Below are positions 26,244-38,200 of a DNA stretch of 64,000 nt, piece by piece. Within the stretch, counting starts at the first letter, position 1. Each line of letters starts with the position of its first letter. The notes beneath the pieces are model-generated. The model searched no databases. It saw nothing but the letters and a program-made list of their open reading frames with translations, and was not told the DNA's origin. The position numbers were made by a program, and so were the translations under genes. Source of the DNA: Shinisaurus crocodilurus (taxonomy: Eukaryota > Chordata > Lepidosauria > Squamata > Shinisauridae); contig CM037879.1 in the NCBI GenBank assembly GCA_021292165.1, positions 248,353,438-248,417,437 on the forward strand, read 5' to 3'.

Positions 26244-29200
26244 CATTTTAATCAGAATGTTCTAGTGAGAACACATATATCCCTCAAGAAGGAACCTTAT
26301 TTAGAAAAAAATATGAACAGAAACTTCCCCAGTTGAACCTGAAAAGAAACACACACTTCTGAAGGATGATTTACTTTAAGAACACAAGATGCTTTAAATG
26401 AAAATGTGCTCATGATAAAAAAAGAAGCAAGGACAGGTTGCTTACCTGTAACTGTAGTTCTTCGAGTGGTCATCTGTGCATTCACATATGGGTTCTCTGC
26501 GCCTGCGCTGAGATCATTCGGGAAATTTCTATAGCTGAGGTGGATTAGGCGGGAGCCCCTCCCCCTGCGCGTGTCCCTTAGCGCGGCTCCCGCCCATCTC
26601 CTCAGTTCCCTGAGACCGCCTATTGCGACCGTTGGGACCGAGGATGACATTGCATACGTCTTGATATCAGAAAGAAGATACGAACTCGGCACATACTTCG
26701 ATACCGAGCGGAATAAATTAAAGAACTTCCCAACCCACTTCTCTTTTTGGTATCCATCGAACTCGATGAAGACACCGAGTGGGGAAGGAGGGCGGGTTGT
26801 GTGAATGCACAGATGACCACTCAAAGAACTACAGTTACAGGTAAGCAACCTGTCCTTCTTCTTCGTGGTCTCTGTGCATCACACACATATGGGTAAATTA
26901 GCAAGCTGACTTACCAGAGGTGGGTCGGTGTCGGTAGTCAGACGGTGACTGAAGAGAGGACCTGCCCTGCCGAATGCGTTCTGCTCCCTGGCTCGAACGT
27001 CGAGGCGGTAATGCTGGATGAAAGTGGACGGGGTAGACCAGGTCGCCACCCTGCATAAGTCCAGTAAGGGAATGCCTTTCCCGAAAGCTGTCGAGGTCGA
27101 GAGAGCCCTGGTAGAATGGGCCCGCACAGATCCTGGCAAAGTGCGTCCAGCCAACTGATAGGCAAGCTCAATAGTGTCCACAATCCAAGAGGACAGTCTT
27201 TGTTTAGACACAGGATGGCCCGATTTCGGGGGGGCATAGCACACAAAAAGTTGGTTAGTTTTCCTCACTGACTCCGTGCGGGCTTTGTAGAACAGTAGAG
27301 CCCGACGGACATCGAGGCTGTGCATCGATCTCTCGACCAGTGACGACGGGGACGAAAAGAAAGTTGGAAGAACAATGTCCTGCCCTAGGTGAAATTCCGA
27401 AACCATTTTTGGTAGGAAACCTATATCAGGCCTTAGCACGACTTTGTCTTTATGGAAAATTGTGTAAGGGGGATCCATCCGAAGAGCATGTCGTTCACTT
27501 ACTCTTCTTGCCGATGTAATTGCTACCAAAAATAATGTTTTGAATGACACTAGTCGTAAGTCCGCTTTAGCCATGGGCTCGAATGGCGGTTTCGTCAGAG
27601 TTTTCAATACCAAAGGTAGGTCCCAACCTGGGACTATGTTACGGACTGGAGGTCGTAGATTCTTAAGACCTTTCAAAAATTGTTTAATTAACGGATGCAC
27701 AAACAAAGATGTCCCCATCGAAGCAGTTCTGTATGCTGTTAAAGCTGCCAGATATACTTTGATTGACGGAAATTTAAGGCCACGGGTCATTAGAGAGTGG
27801 AGGAAATCAAGAACGGTCGAGATCGAGCAAGTAATTGGATCTTTGCCTAAGGGTGATACAAAATTGATGAAAGCTGCCCATTTCCTAGCATAGGAGAGTC
27901 TTGTGGAGGGCTATCGTGCTGCCAATAGAACCTCCTTCACAGCATCGGAGAGGTCTGTATCTGTTGCTATCTGATTCTCCAGGCCATTAGGTTCAGAGAA
28001 TGTATATTGGGATGAAACACTTTGCCTTTGTGTTGCGTTAGTAGATTGTCTTGTAATGGTTATGGGAGATAATCTCCCTGGGAAAGGCTGAGCAGGTGTG
28101 CAAACCAAGGTTGACGCGGCCACCGCGGGCATATTAGGATGCAGTTGGTTTTGTCTTGAGATATTTTGGCGATCACACGTGTAAGCAGTGGGATTGGGGG
28201 GAATAGATAATAAAAATGGCTCCATCGGTTCCAGTCCATCAGGAAGGCGTCGGTGATCGAATTCGGGTCCGAGGCCGCCCTGCTGCAGAACATGGGGCAC
28301 ATCGTGTTCTCGCTGGTGGCGAATGTCTATTGTAGGATGACCCCAGCGTTGGAACAGTGAACTGGCTATCTTCTTGTCCAGCGCCCATTCGTATGATTGT
28401 ATCAAGACACGGCTCAAGGTGTCTGCCAGCACATTGGACTTCCCTGCGATGTGAATTGCTACAAAGGACATTCTTCGAGGTAGAGCCCATTCGTAGAGTT
28501 GCAGGGTCAGTTCTGTGAGGCGTCTCGATCTCGTGCCGCCTTGTTTGTTTATGTAAGCGACTACCGTGGTATTGTCGGTTACGACCTGGATGTGGCAGTC
28601 CGAGAGATATTGCTCCAAAGCTTGTAGCGCCTTCCAAACGGCCATCAGCTCCAGCCAATTGATGTGTTTGGTGGCTTGTGCCGTCGTCCATATGCCCTGC
28701 ACGACATGATCGTCTGAGTGGGGCCCCCATCCCAGCAACGAAGCGTCCGTCGTTAATATGCGGTTCGGTACCGGAGGATGGAACGGTATGCCCGCGTTCA
28801 AATTCGACTCCTGCCGCCACCACCTCAAGGACTCTCTTACGGTTCGAGGAAGGTTTAAGCGGATGGACGGTTTGTCCTTCTCTGGTTTGAATTCTCTGAT
28901 GAACCAGGTTTGAAGGGGTCGCATGCGAAGTCTCGCATATCGTACGACCGCAATCGTTGAGGCCATATGCCCCAGTAGTCGTTGAACTATGTGGGCAGAG
29001 CATATTGGCCGTCTGGAAACCCTTTTCGCGAGGGTAAGTACATTTTGCACTCTGTCGTCTGGTAGGTATGCCCGACCATCGAACGCGCTTAGTCTTGCGC
29101 CGATGTATTGTATCTCCTTTACTGGTTGAAGGACCGACTTCTCTACGTTCAGACAGAGTCCCAACTCGTCCAGGAGGTGAAGGGTTTCCCCCAGTGCGTG

Positions 29201-32200
29201 TTGAAGCTCCCTCTTTGATGGAGCCACTAGCAGCCAGTCGTCCAGATACGGGAAGACGGTGATGCCTCTTGCCCGTAGACTCGCACAAATCATTGCCATA
29301 CACTTCGTGAATACCCTCGGCGCGGTGGAAAGTCCGAATGGAAGAACTACGAACTGGAAGGTGTCGTCTCCCACTCGGAACCGAAGGTATTTTTGGGTGT
29401 CTTTGTGGATAGCGATGTGGAAGTAAGCATCTTTGAGGTCGATGGATGCAAACCAATCGTTCCTTCGAAGTAGGGGAAGGATCGATTGGAGTGTGACCAT
29501 GCGAAATCTCTTCGGTGGGATAAAGAGGTTCACCGTTCGAAGGTCCAGGATCGGTCCGAGTCCTCCTCCCTTCTTCTTCACGATGAAGTACCTTGAGTAT
29601 AGGCCGTCCTCCAAGTTTTCTGTGGGAACCGGCTGTATTGCTCCTTTTTGGAGGAGGTTTGACACCTCTTCTAGGAGCACTCGAGTTGGACGGGTGGCCT
29701 TGATCCTGAGAAAGGGGGGGAGGATTCTGAACTCGATCCTGTAGCCGTGTTCGATTATACTTAACACCCATCGATCCGTCGTGATGGTCCTCCAGGACCG
29801 AAGGTGTTGGAGAAGTCGAGAACCGAAGAGAGGTGCCTGAGGTGGTGGAGACAAGGCGATTGGAGGGGTGGTGTCGAGAGCTGGTCGGAGTGGCGGAGAT
29901 AATCCGGTCGGGCTGGCGAAGGAGTCAAAGACGCCGTCGAGTGAAGTCGCCCCTCTCCTCGAGCCCCTGGAGCGTTGCTGAGGATAGGAACGCTGTGGTG
30001 CCTGCGGCTGTGGAGCCTGAGGCCGACGGTTTCCACCCCGATACTGCCCAGATGGTTGGTAGTGCGACGAAGGGTTGTCAAGGTTCCGCTACTACAGGGA
30101 CCCCTTGATCTGCCTTTGGAAGATCTCTGCCTCTTCTCAAAGCCTCTCCCGTTCCAGGAGATCAAATCCTTTGCCTGCTTCCAGTAGCATGGGTGTAGGC
30201 TTTAGACGTGGTGAATAAGTCACTCCAACAAACCAGGGTAAACAACAGCACTTTACTTATTATATGAGGGTATTTACTTAATAGAGTGGTTATAATTCAA
30301 AAGCAAGTATGGTCAAATTAAACAAACAAACTCTACAAGGTTCTCTAGCTTAACTTCAGACTACCTCTCTCCACTGCAGTCAGTCTCTCTCTGCAGTCAG
30401 TCTCTCTCTGCAGTCAGTCTCTTTCCTCTAATCAGTCTCACTCCTTCTGCAGCTAGCTGACCACACCCCACATATATATAGCCTTCCCAGGATTGGAAGG
30501 TTATAATCTGGTGACTTTGAACAGGAGATATAATTCTTAACTTCTATTGGGTACTAAAACTCTCAAACTCCCCCTCCCATCCTGGAGTGTTTGGGCCTTC
30601 AACAAACTTAAGCCTGTGTAGGCCTCAATCCTTCACAAGGGTATGGAAACCGAGACCATCGCCTTGGCTTGAATTGTTGTGATGGGGGTTGACGGACGAG
30701 CCCCATCTTTTTGGCCGTCGCCAGGGCCTTTTGAGCGGAGTCGAGGGAGTCGTCTGTGGTGGCGTTGAACAACCCTTCTCCGTCAAATGGGAGGTCTTCG
30801 ATCTTCGCTCTATCATCGGGAGTCAAGTTGGTAGAGCAAAGCGAGGCATGCCTCCTCAGAGCCATGGATCCGATCATTGACCTAGCGTGGCTATCGACCT
30901 GGTGGCGGGCAGTGTTAATCTGTAAAGCACCGATGCTGGTTGCTTTTTTGATGTATTGCGCCGCCAGGTCTCTTTTGTCGTCCGGCAGATAATCACAGAG
31001 GTCTCGCAGTTTCTCTGTGATGAACATCTGGTATCTAGCTAGTAGCGCCTCATAGTTAGATACATTCAGCCCGAGGGAAGACGAAGAGTAGATCCTACGG
31101 CTGTAAGAATCTAGCGTCTTGCCCTCTTTATCTGCCGGCGTGGTATGCTGTTTTCCTCCACGAGACTGCGCAGATTTTACTATAAGCGAGTTCGGGGTCG
31201 GATGGGAAAACAGAAATTTCGCCCCTTCCTCCTGGATCCTGTACATCGACTCCAGCCTCTTAGCTGTTGGTTTGGTAGAGGCTGGGGTCTTCCAGGTTTC
31301 TTGCACCGTCTCCAGCAAAGTTGGCAAGAAGGGAAGGAGCAAATGGTTGGACTGGGTGGTCTTTAGGATCGCATAAATATCGTCTTTAGCTTTCCCCTTC
31401 GCAGTTTTCGCCTCAACTCCCAAGGCTGTCACCATCCAGCTGACATGCTCAGCGAAACTGCCCATATCCTCAGATGGGGAGATCGCCTCTTTAGATTCCA
31501 CTTGTGCATCTGGGGAAGTGGAATGGGAGGAGACGGCCACGGAGTCCGAGTCCGATACATACGCCGATCCCGACGAGGAGCGGGTCGCGACAACAGGGGC
31601 GAGAACTGTCTGGGCGGTCGAGGTCGAGGCGGTTGGTTGTGCGACGGTCTCGACAGGTGCCCGGGACACAGCTGTATCCCGTCTTGGCGTAGGTGTCCTG
31701 GATCTGCGCCTATGGAGTCGCTCCCGAGGGGGCGAGTGTTGGTGGCGGTGGTAATAGTCGTGCCTTCTCCGGTCAGGAGAGCCTCGGGATCGGGATCTGT
31801 AGCTCCTTGATCTCGAGTCCGAATAGCAGGAGCTCGACCAAGATCTGTCGTTGCGGCGGCGAGAGTAGACAGATCGAGAGGTGGATTCCCTAGAGGCTGA
31901 ATCACGGCTCCGGTATCGAGGAGATCGTGATGGTCGATGCCCTCTTCGCTCCTCTCGAGCATATGCTGCAGGAGGCGATAGACGTGGTGGAGGACCTCTC
32001 GAGCCCGAACGAGGTTGCTCCATCGGTGGCGAGGCCACGATTTCTCCCTCCGACAGAGGTGGTTATAGTTGGCAGCTGTTTTAGTGGGGTTTTCGAACCC
32101 GACTCTCGGTCTCGAGGAGGCGTCGTCGAGACCGGACGAGACTGGCGGGCAATCGGTCCTGTAGCTCGATCTTGAGCCTCAGTCATAGCCGACATTAGTA

Positions 32201-35200
32201 GAGCAGTACGCTCTGAGACCTTCATAATGGTTGAAGTTGATGGCTCAGCGTCTTTGTCAGTTTTTTCCGCCATTTTCTTTTTCAGGCGCTCCACCTTGTC
32301 TTTATGGGCCTTTTTCGCCAACTTTTTCGCTGCCGAAGTATCTTTCGTCGGCTTTTTAGCTGGCTGGGATCCCCCAGGTTTTTCCTCCGGATTAGGCCCT
32401 TTGGCTGACAGAGACTGCTCCCACAGGAGAGCTCGCAGCTTAGTTTGGCGGTGCTTTCGGGCCTGTTTGGTAAAGGCCTGGCAATCTTGGCAGGTCTCCA
32501 TTTTATGTTCTTGCCCTAGGCAAAGCAAGCACAGCAGGTGCTTATCGGCGGGTGGGATTTTTGTTCCACACCGCTGGCATTTTCTAAAAGCTGCCTTCAG
32601 AGGCATAATTAGGATAGTTTAAAGTAGTTTAGATGATAGGTGGATAAGAGCGGGGGAGAGATAATGGGTATAGTAAGGATTTTTTTTGTATATATATATA
32701 TTTTTTTTTGGAAAAGAAATTAGATATTGAAGAGAGAAAGGAGAATAGAAAGATATTATGAGGGAAGAGTTTGGTAGTAAAGAATAACTCAGCTGTAGAT
32801 GACTCCGGAGAGAGAGAGAAAGAACCCGACGACTAGACGCAATGGCGGTCTCAGGGAACTGAGGAGATGGGCGGGAGCAGCGCTAAGGGACCCGCGCAGG
32901 GGGAGGGGCTCCCGCCCAATCCACCTCAGCTATAGAAATTTCCCGAACGATCTCAGCGCAGGCGCAGAGAACCCATGTGTGTGTGATGCACAGAGACCAC
33001 GAAGAAGAACCATTTCATTCATGCTTTTGGTCATTGCAGACTGTATGGCCATAAATGAAATCATAGACTGAATCAGGGAAGGGAAAGAAAACATACCAAC
33101 CAGGTCTGGGTAAATGGGATTGGGAAGTAAGGGCTTTGGAGGAGCCTGAAGATAGTGGCAGTAAAGAATGAAGATGGTGTAGTATTACTGCTGATGGAGA
33201 ATGGGCAATGGGTCATATGAGGGGTAAAACTTTACGTATTTTAACCATATCATCACTTTATTTATTTATTTAATAATAAAAAATAATAAATCACCACAAC
33301 CAATGTCAATACCATTTCACAAGAGTTTATACTATAGAGAGATACATTACACTTGCATCTTCACTCAAAGTTCTCCTTTTCTACCTGCTTCTAGGGTGTC
33401 TGGTTCATCTGGTCTCTGAGCAATCTGTAAGTAGTAGAGCAGCGATCCATACAGGTGCGTTCTCACTCGCTGGAACCCACCACCTGCTCAGGCCAAAAAA
33501 AAAAGGGGGTATTTCTAATGAGGAACAAGTCACCACACTTACTTCATTCTTCTGGTATTGAACACTTCAAGTCTTAATTTAGCTCCAAAATGCTGGCTTT
33601 TATCATGCAAAAACATCAGTTTTCATATAAGCTGGAGCATGCTTCACTGAACTGCTTCAAAGTTATGAAAATTATGTTCCTGTGGAAGGTCATTACGAAT
33701 AAGATAGAGCCACTGCATGCTATTTCTATCACTACAGGCCACATACTTCCCTCGACCTCTTTCATGATTACAATTGTTAAGTAAACTTTACTGTATATTT
33801 TAAGTATAACACATTGCCACAATGAAGTAAGACAAAAGGAAGCCCAACCCTATAGTAATACCTTGGATTGCAAGTACCGTATATACTCGAATACAAGTCG
33901 AGTTTTTCAGCACATTTTTTGTGCTGAAAATGCCCCCCTCGACTTATAAGTGGGTCAGCGCTCCCCCAGGACCCCTGCTGCCACCGCCAGGCACCCCCCT
34001 CCACCCCAGGACCCCTGCTGCCACCCCCAGACACCCCCCCACCCCCCCCCTGTACCTGCACCCGCCGCCGCCGAAGCCCCTCCCCCGGCGAAGCCGCGCC
34101 GCGCCGCAGCCCCCCCATGCCACCCCCCCAGACACCCCAAGACACCCCCCGTCACCGTACCTGCTCCCGCCGCCGTAGCCCCACTTCGGAAGGGGAGGGG
34201 CGCGAGCGATCCTCTTCCCGCCCGAACCTGCGCCTTTCGCGGCCGGCTGGCCGGCCGAGCTGGCTGGCTGGCTGGCGGGGGCCAGCTCGGAGTGCGGTGC
34301 CATCGCGCTGGGGGAGGGCGCACGGAGGCCCCCTCTCCGCCGCTCTCCACCAGACACCAGATCCAGGGGGGCGCCTGAAGTTTCCTTCCCCCCCGCCGGC
34401 GCCTCTCTCTCTATTTTTCTTCCGGCGGGGGGCGGCGTTTGCTTTCCTCCCTTCCTCCGGACGGTCCGCCCGGGCGCTGCTTGAGCGGAAGGGAGGAAGG
34501 GAGGAAGGACGGACCGTCCGGCGGAAGGGAGGAAAGCAAACGCCGCCCCCCGCCGGAAGAAAAATAGAGAGAGAGGCGCCGGCGGGGGGGAAGGAAACTT
34601 CAGGCGCCCCCCTGGATCTGGTGTCTGGTGGAGAGCGGCGGAGAGGGGGCCTCCGTGCGCCCTCCCCCAGCGCGATGGCACCGCGCTCCGAGCTGGCCCC
34701 CGCCAGCCAGCCAGCCAGCTCGGCCGGCCAGCCGGCCGCGAAAGGCGCAGGTTCGGGCGGGAAGAGGATCGCTCGCGCCCCTCCCCTTCCGAAGTGGGCT
34801 ACGGCGGCGGGAGCAGGTACGGTGACGGGGGTGTCTTGGGGGTGTCTGGGGGCGTGGGGGTGGCATGGGGGGGCTGCGGCACGGCTGTGGCGGGGAGGGG
34901 CTGCGGCAGCGGCGGGTGTAGGTACGGGGGTGGGGGGTGTCTGGAGGTGGCGGCGGGAGTCTCCCCTCGTACATTTCCCACCCTACATTTCCCACCCTAG
35001 ACTTATACTGGGGGGCAATAAGTTTTCCCACTTTTGGGGGGTGAAATTAGGGGCCCCGACTTATGTTAGGGCCGACTTAAAGTCGAGTATATACGGGTAA
35101 CTTGGTTTGAGAGCGTTTTGCAAGACAAGCACATTGTTAAATATTTATTTTAAAAAATTTGATTTGATATACAAGCGACGTCTTGCAATACAAGTACTGT

Positions 35201-38200
35201 AGTACGGCTTAGATTAAAAATCTCTGTACATTTTTGGGGGGGAATTTCGTTTTGATATAAGAGTATTTTGGATTACAAGCACGTTTCCAGAACGAATTAT
35301 GCTCTCAATCCAAGGCATGACTGTATTGGCTTTTATAGTATCCCTTCTCAGTAAGGGTAACATTGATTTACACATTGAACATTACCTGTTTTCAGTATAA
35401 AATCCAGAATTTTTTTCAATATGATATGTAAAGAAGAGTCTCCAATGGAAGCAAATCCCACCATCATGCCTTCAGAACTCGGTGGGGTTGTGAAAGAACC
35501 ATCCAGCATCAAGACAAACTGGGAGTGTCTGGGTACAGAGACAGCAAATGGCTCCTTTTGCTCTGTTCGCACAGACTGGCTTAGATGGGTGGTCAGAGTA
35601 AACACAGCTCCTGCCACCACAGGCATTAACTCCTGTGCTGCTTCATCATTTAGGATCTTAGGAAAACAAAAGAAAGAGTCAGTATTTTGGGACATACTAG
35701 TGACACATCTGTATAATTTTTTTCTAGCCCTCCCTAATGCAAATTACGGTAACTAGAATGTCACATTTAAATAATATGAGTAAGACAAATGACTCTCAAG
35801 CATGAGGTGAGTGTACTACAGCAACACAGAGCTCCTTCTCCACCTGTCCTATTCTGTATTTTGAATCCAGAAAGTAGTGACAGCAACTAAGAAACACACA
35901 CAGCCCATACATAGCAACTGAATGCAAACCAAGTTATTTCATAATTTATTTTTTATACCAAGGAGACACCCATACCAGTTTTTTTCTTAAGAGTCAACGT
36001 AATACACAGGAACCTCCGGCCCACGGGACCTGAAGCAAGGCCCCTCCCCAAAGCCCCACCCCTAAAGGCTAACTGAGAGGGGAATCCTCTCTGTTACCTC
36101 CAATCACTGGGAGGGGGAGTGGCATGAAGGGGAATCACCGCTGTTATTTATGATCAGTGACTGGAAATAGAGATCCCTCTCCCCACTAGCTCCACCTGTG
36201 CCACATCCTCCCCTTTGTGGGGAAGGCATGGGGCAGGTTAAACTGCCCAGACTGAGGCACCGGCTGGAGCAAAGCCTATGTGCAGTAAAGTCAGGTTCGC
36301 CATACCCACTGATGTCACTCAGCCCGCAGAAGGCTGGATGGAGGGGGGTCATCTGGGCCCCCACCCCAAACTAGTTCCCCATCCCTGAAATACACTAACC
36401 TAACATACTTCAAGGAGTTTACCTTGTCATGCAAATCTTGTAACAGATCACGGATAATAAGCTGTCTGTCTTCAGGTTGTATGAGATCCTGTGGACAGGC
36501 AGTTAATATGATTTCTACCAGCTGCCTCCAGGACTCAAGTGCATGTCGCTTTGCATAGAGACACTGAAGAAGTTTGTTCCGTTCCACGACATATTGGAGA
36601 ATTGTATTGATTTCCTGGACAGTCAAATAAAAGGAAATCTTATTAGCTCATAACAAGAAAGAAAAATAAAGTTAAAAGGCTATCTTTTTCTTTTTTAAAA
36701 AAGCTGAGGTTACAAAGGGCATATCTAAAAATAGATTGTGAGAAAGTTATATTGATATTATATCCTTAGCCTACAAACAAGCGGGGTATGTGCACATCAG
36801 AAGTTGTTTGGGGATTCTGCCTAGGAGTTGCTTAACAGGACAAAGTGCCAGAGAAATGTGTGTTGTTTTCCCATCGAGTTTCCCTTTAAATAATGCTCCA
36901 TATTGCCTTTTTGAGTTTTTGGAGGACAACTGATAAGAGATAAATTTTAGAAGAAACTGGATGTCTCTGCATCCCTTTGGATTGCAGCCTTAGATTTCTC
37001 AAACTCACTGTTGCGTAGCAGTGACACTATGCCCCATCATGAAATCAGAACCATACTCACTCAGTGGCCTTAGGAAAGACAAGAACCCTCAGTGTAACCT
37101 ACTTCAAAGCATCGCTAAGACAATAAACGAAATGAAGTATTGTAAAAGATTTATATGCGAGTATTTATAAATTGAGAGGTGCTATATAAATGAAGTAACT
37201 CCATAAAGATATTCTCAAAAGCATTACTAGTAATCAGTGGAATAATCCGTGCACCTGTTTTCAAGATTGATATATCCTACATGTTTTATTTGGGCTTACC
37301 TCCATAAGTAAAGGTCTCTGTCCAAGGGCTGCCATTCCTTGCAGAGCATTAACTTCAGCAATCAAAACTTTGTGAAGATGCTAGAATTGAAGAAAGAGGA
37401 AGTGGGGGGAGTTCATATCTTTTGTGTGTGTAACTAATGTTTTAGCCTACATCTTCCCAATGTTTGGAGACAATTCTGAATTTAACAATACTATGGGTTG
37501 TATCCAGACTTAGTTATACTTAGCCTCATGACTAACTCAAGTCCCATTGATTTCAATAGGTCTACTTCAATTATGACTAAGTCTGAATCCAACCCTATTA
37601 ACAGTTTGTCTTAACCCTGAGGGATTCTCTCTCCTTTTTACTTCACCTATTTCTTATTTACGCCACCATTTCATTTTCATCCCAAATGTCTCCATGAATC
37701 TAGCCACCAAAAGTACAATAAAAAACTTGGAATGTCAGCTTTTCTTTTAAGGGCTAAATCCAGAGTTACTTGAGCAAACCTGAGTTGTGCAATAAGTTTC
37801 CCTTTCCCTCTTCCTCACTGTAGCCCCTTGCACATCCCCTAAATCTGCTCCAGGAATCTCTGAACCCTTCAAAGCAGATTTGCAAGACGTGTGGGGGACT
37901 GCAGGGGTGAAGGGGAATTGGAAGTGCGAGTGGTATCTGTTCTGCTGGTGGAAGGATGCAGTTGGAAACAATCCTAAGACACTGATGCGGATTGCACATC
38001 ATGGCAGCAAATTGGGGTTATTTAACTCACGATTCACAGGGATGCATGTCGCCTAAGAGCCACTTCCAGTTTCTCTAAACAACCTCAGTACTAGCACAAT
38101 CAGAGGTTGTGCAGCATGACATGTGAACCTGGACCGCTGGGTTGCTTAGGGGCTAAATAACCTGGCAGTTAACCCATGTCTGAACCCAGCAGTCTGGGTT

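Larger units (their letters stand above)
26429..33009 (-). mobile_element. DIRS-type tyrosine-recombinase retrotransposon, near full length
   Basis: A 6.6-kb element in intron 25 of NUP205, same orientation as the gene. Minus-strand order is Gag-like region (32606-30608), RT/RNase H (29854-27911), tyrosine recombinase (27790-26879). The ends carry inverted repeats (26480-26622 against 32840-32981). Just inside the 3' end lies an internal complementary region (26801-26893). Its left part is the reverse complement of the element's left terminus (26429-26490) and its right part that of the right terminus (about 32980-33009). This layout defines DIRS elements, which integrate as circles by recombination and lack an integrase. 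Gag is frameshifted and an insertion separates it from RT, so this copy is probably dead. Confidence 0.95.

Noticed and set aside
28239..29771. A 510-codon minus-strand frame overlapping the DIRS RT
   Set aside because: It is a different frame of the same DNA as the RT/RNase H protein, which has all catalytic motifs; the 510-codon frame has none.
34117..35100. Open frame of 327 codons and several others in the GC-rich region
   Set aside because: They arise on both strands from the palindrome and skewed composition, are proline/glycine/arginine-rich, and lack any domain or splice support.
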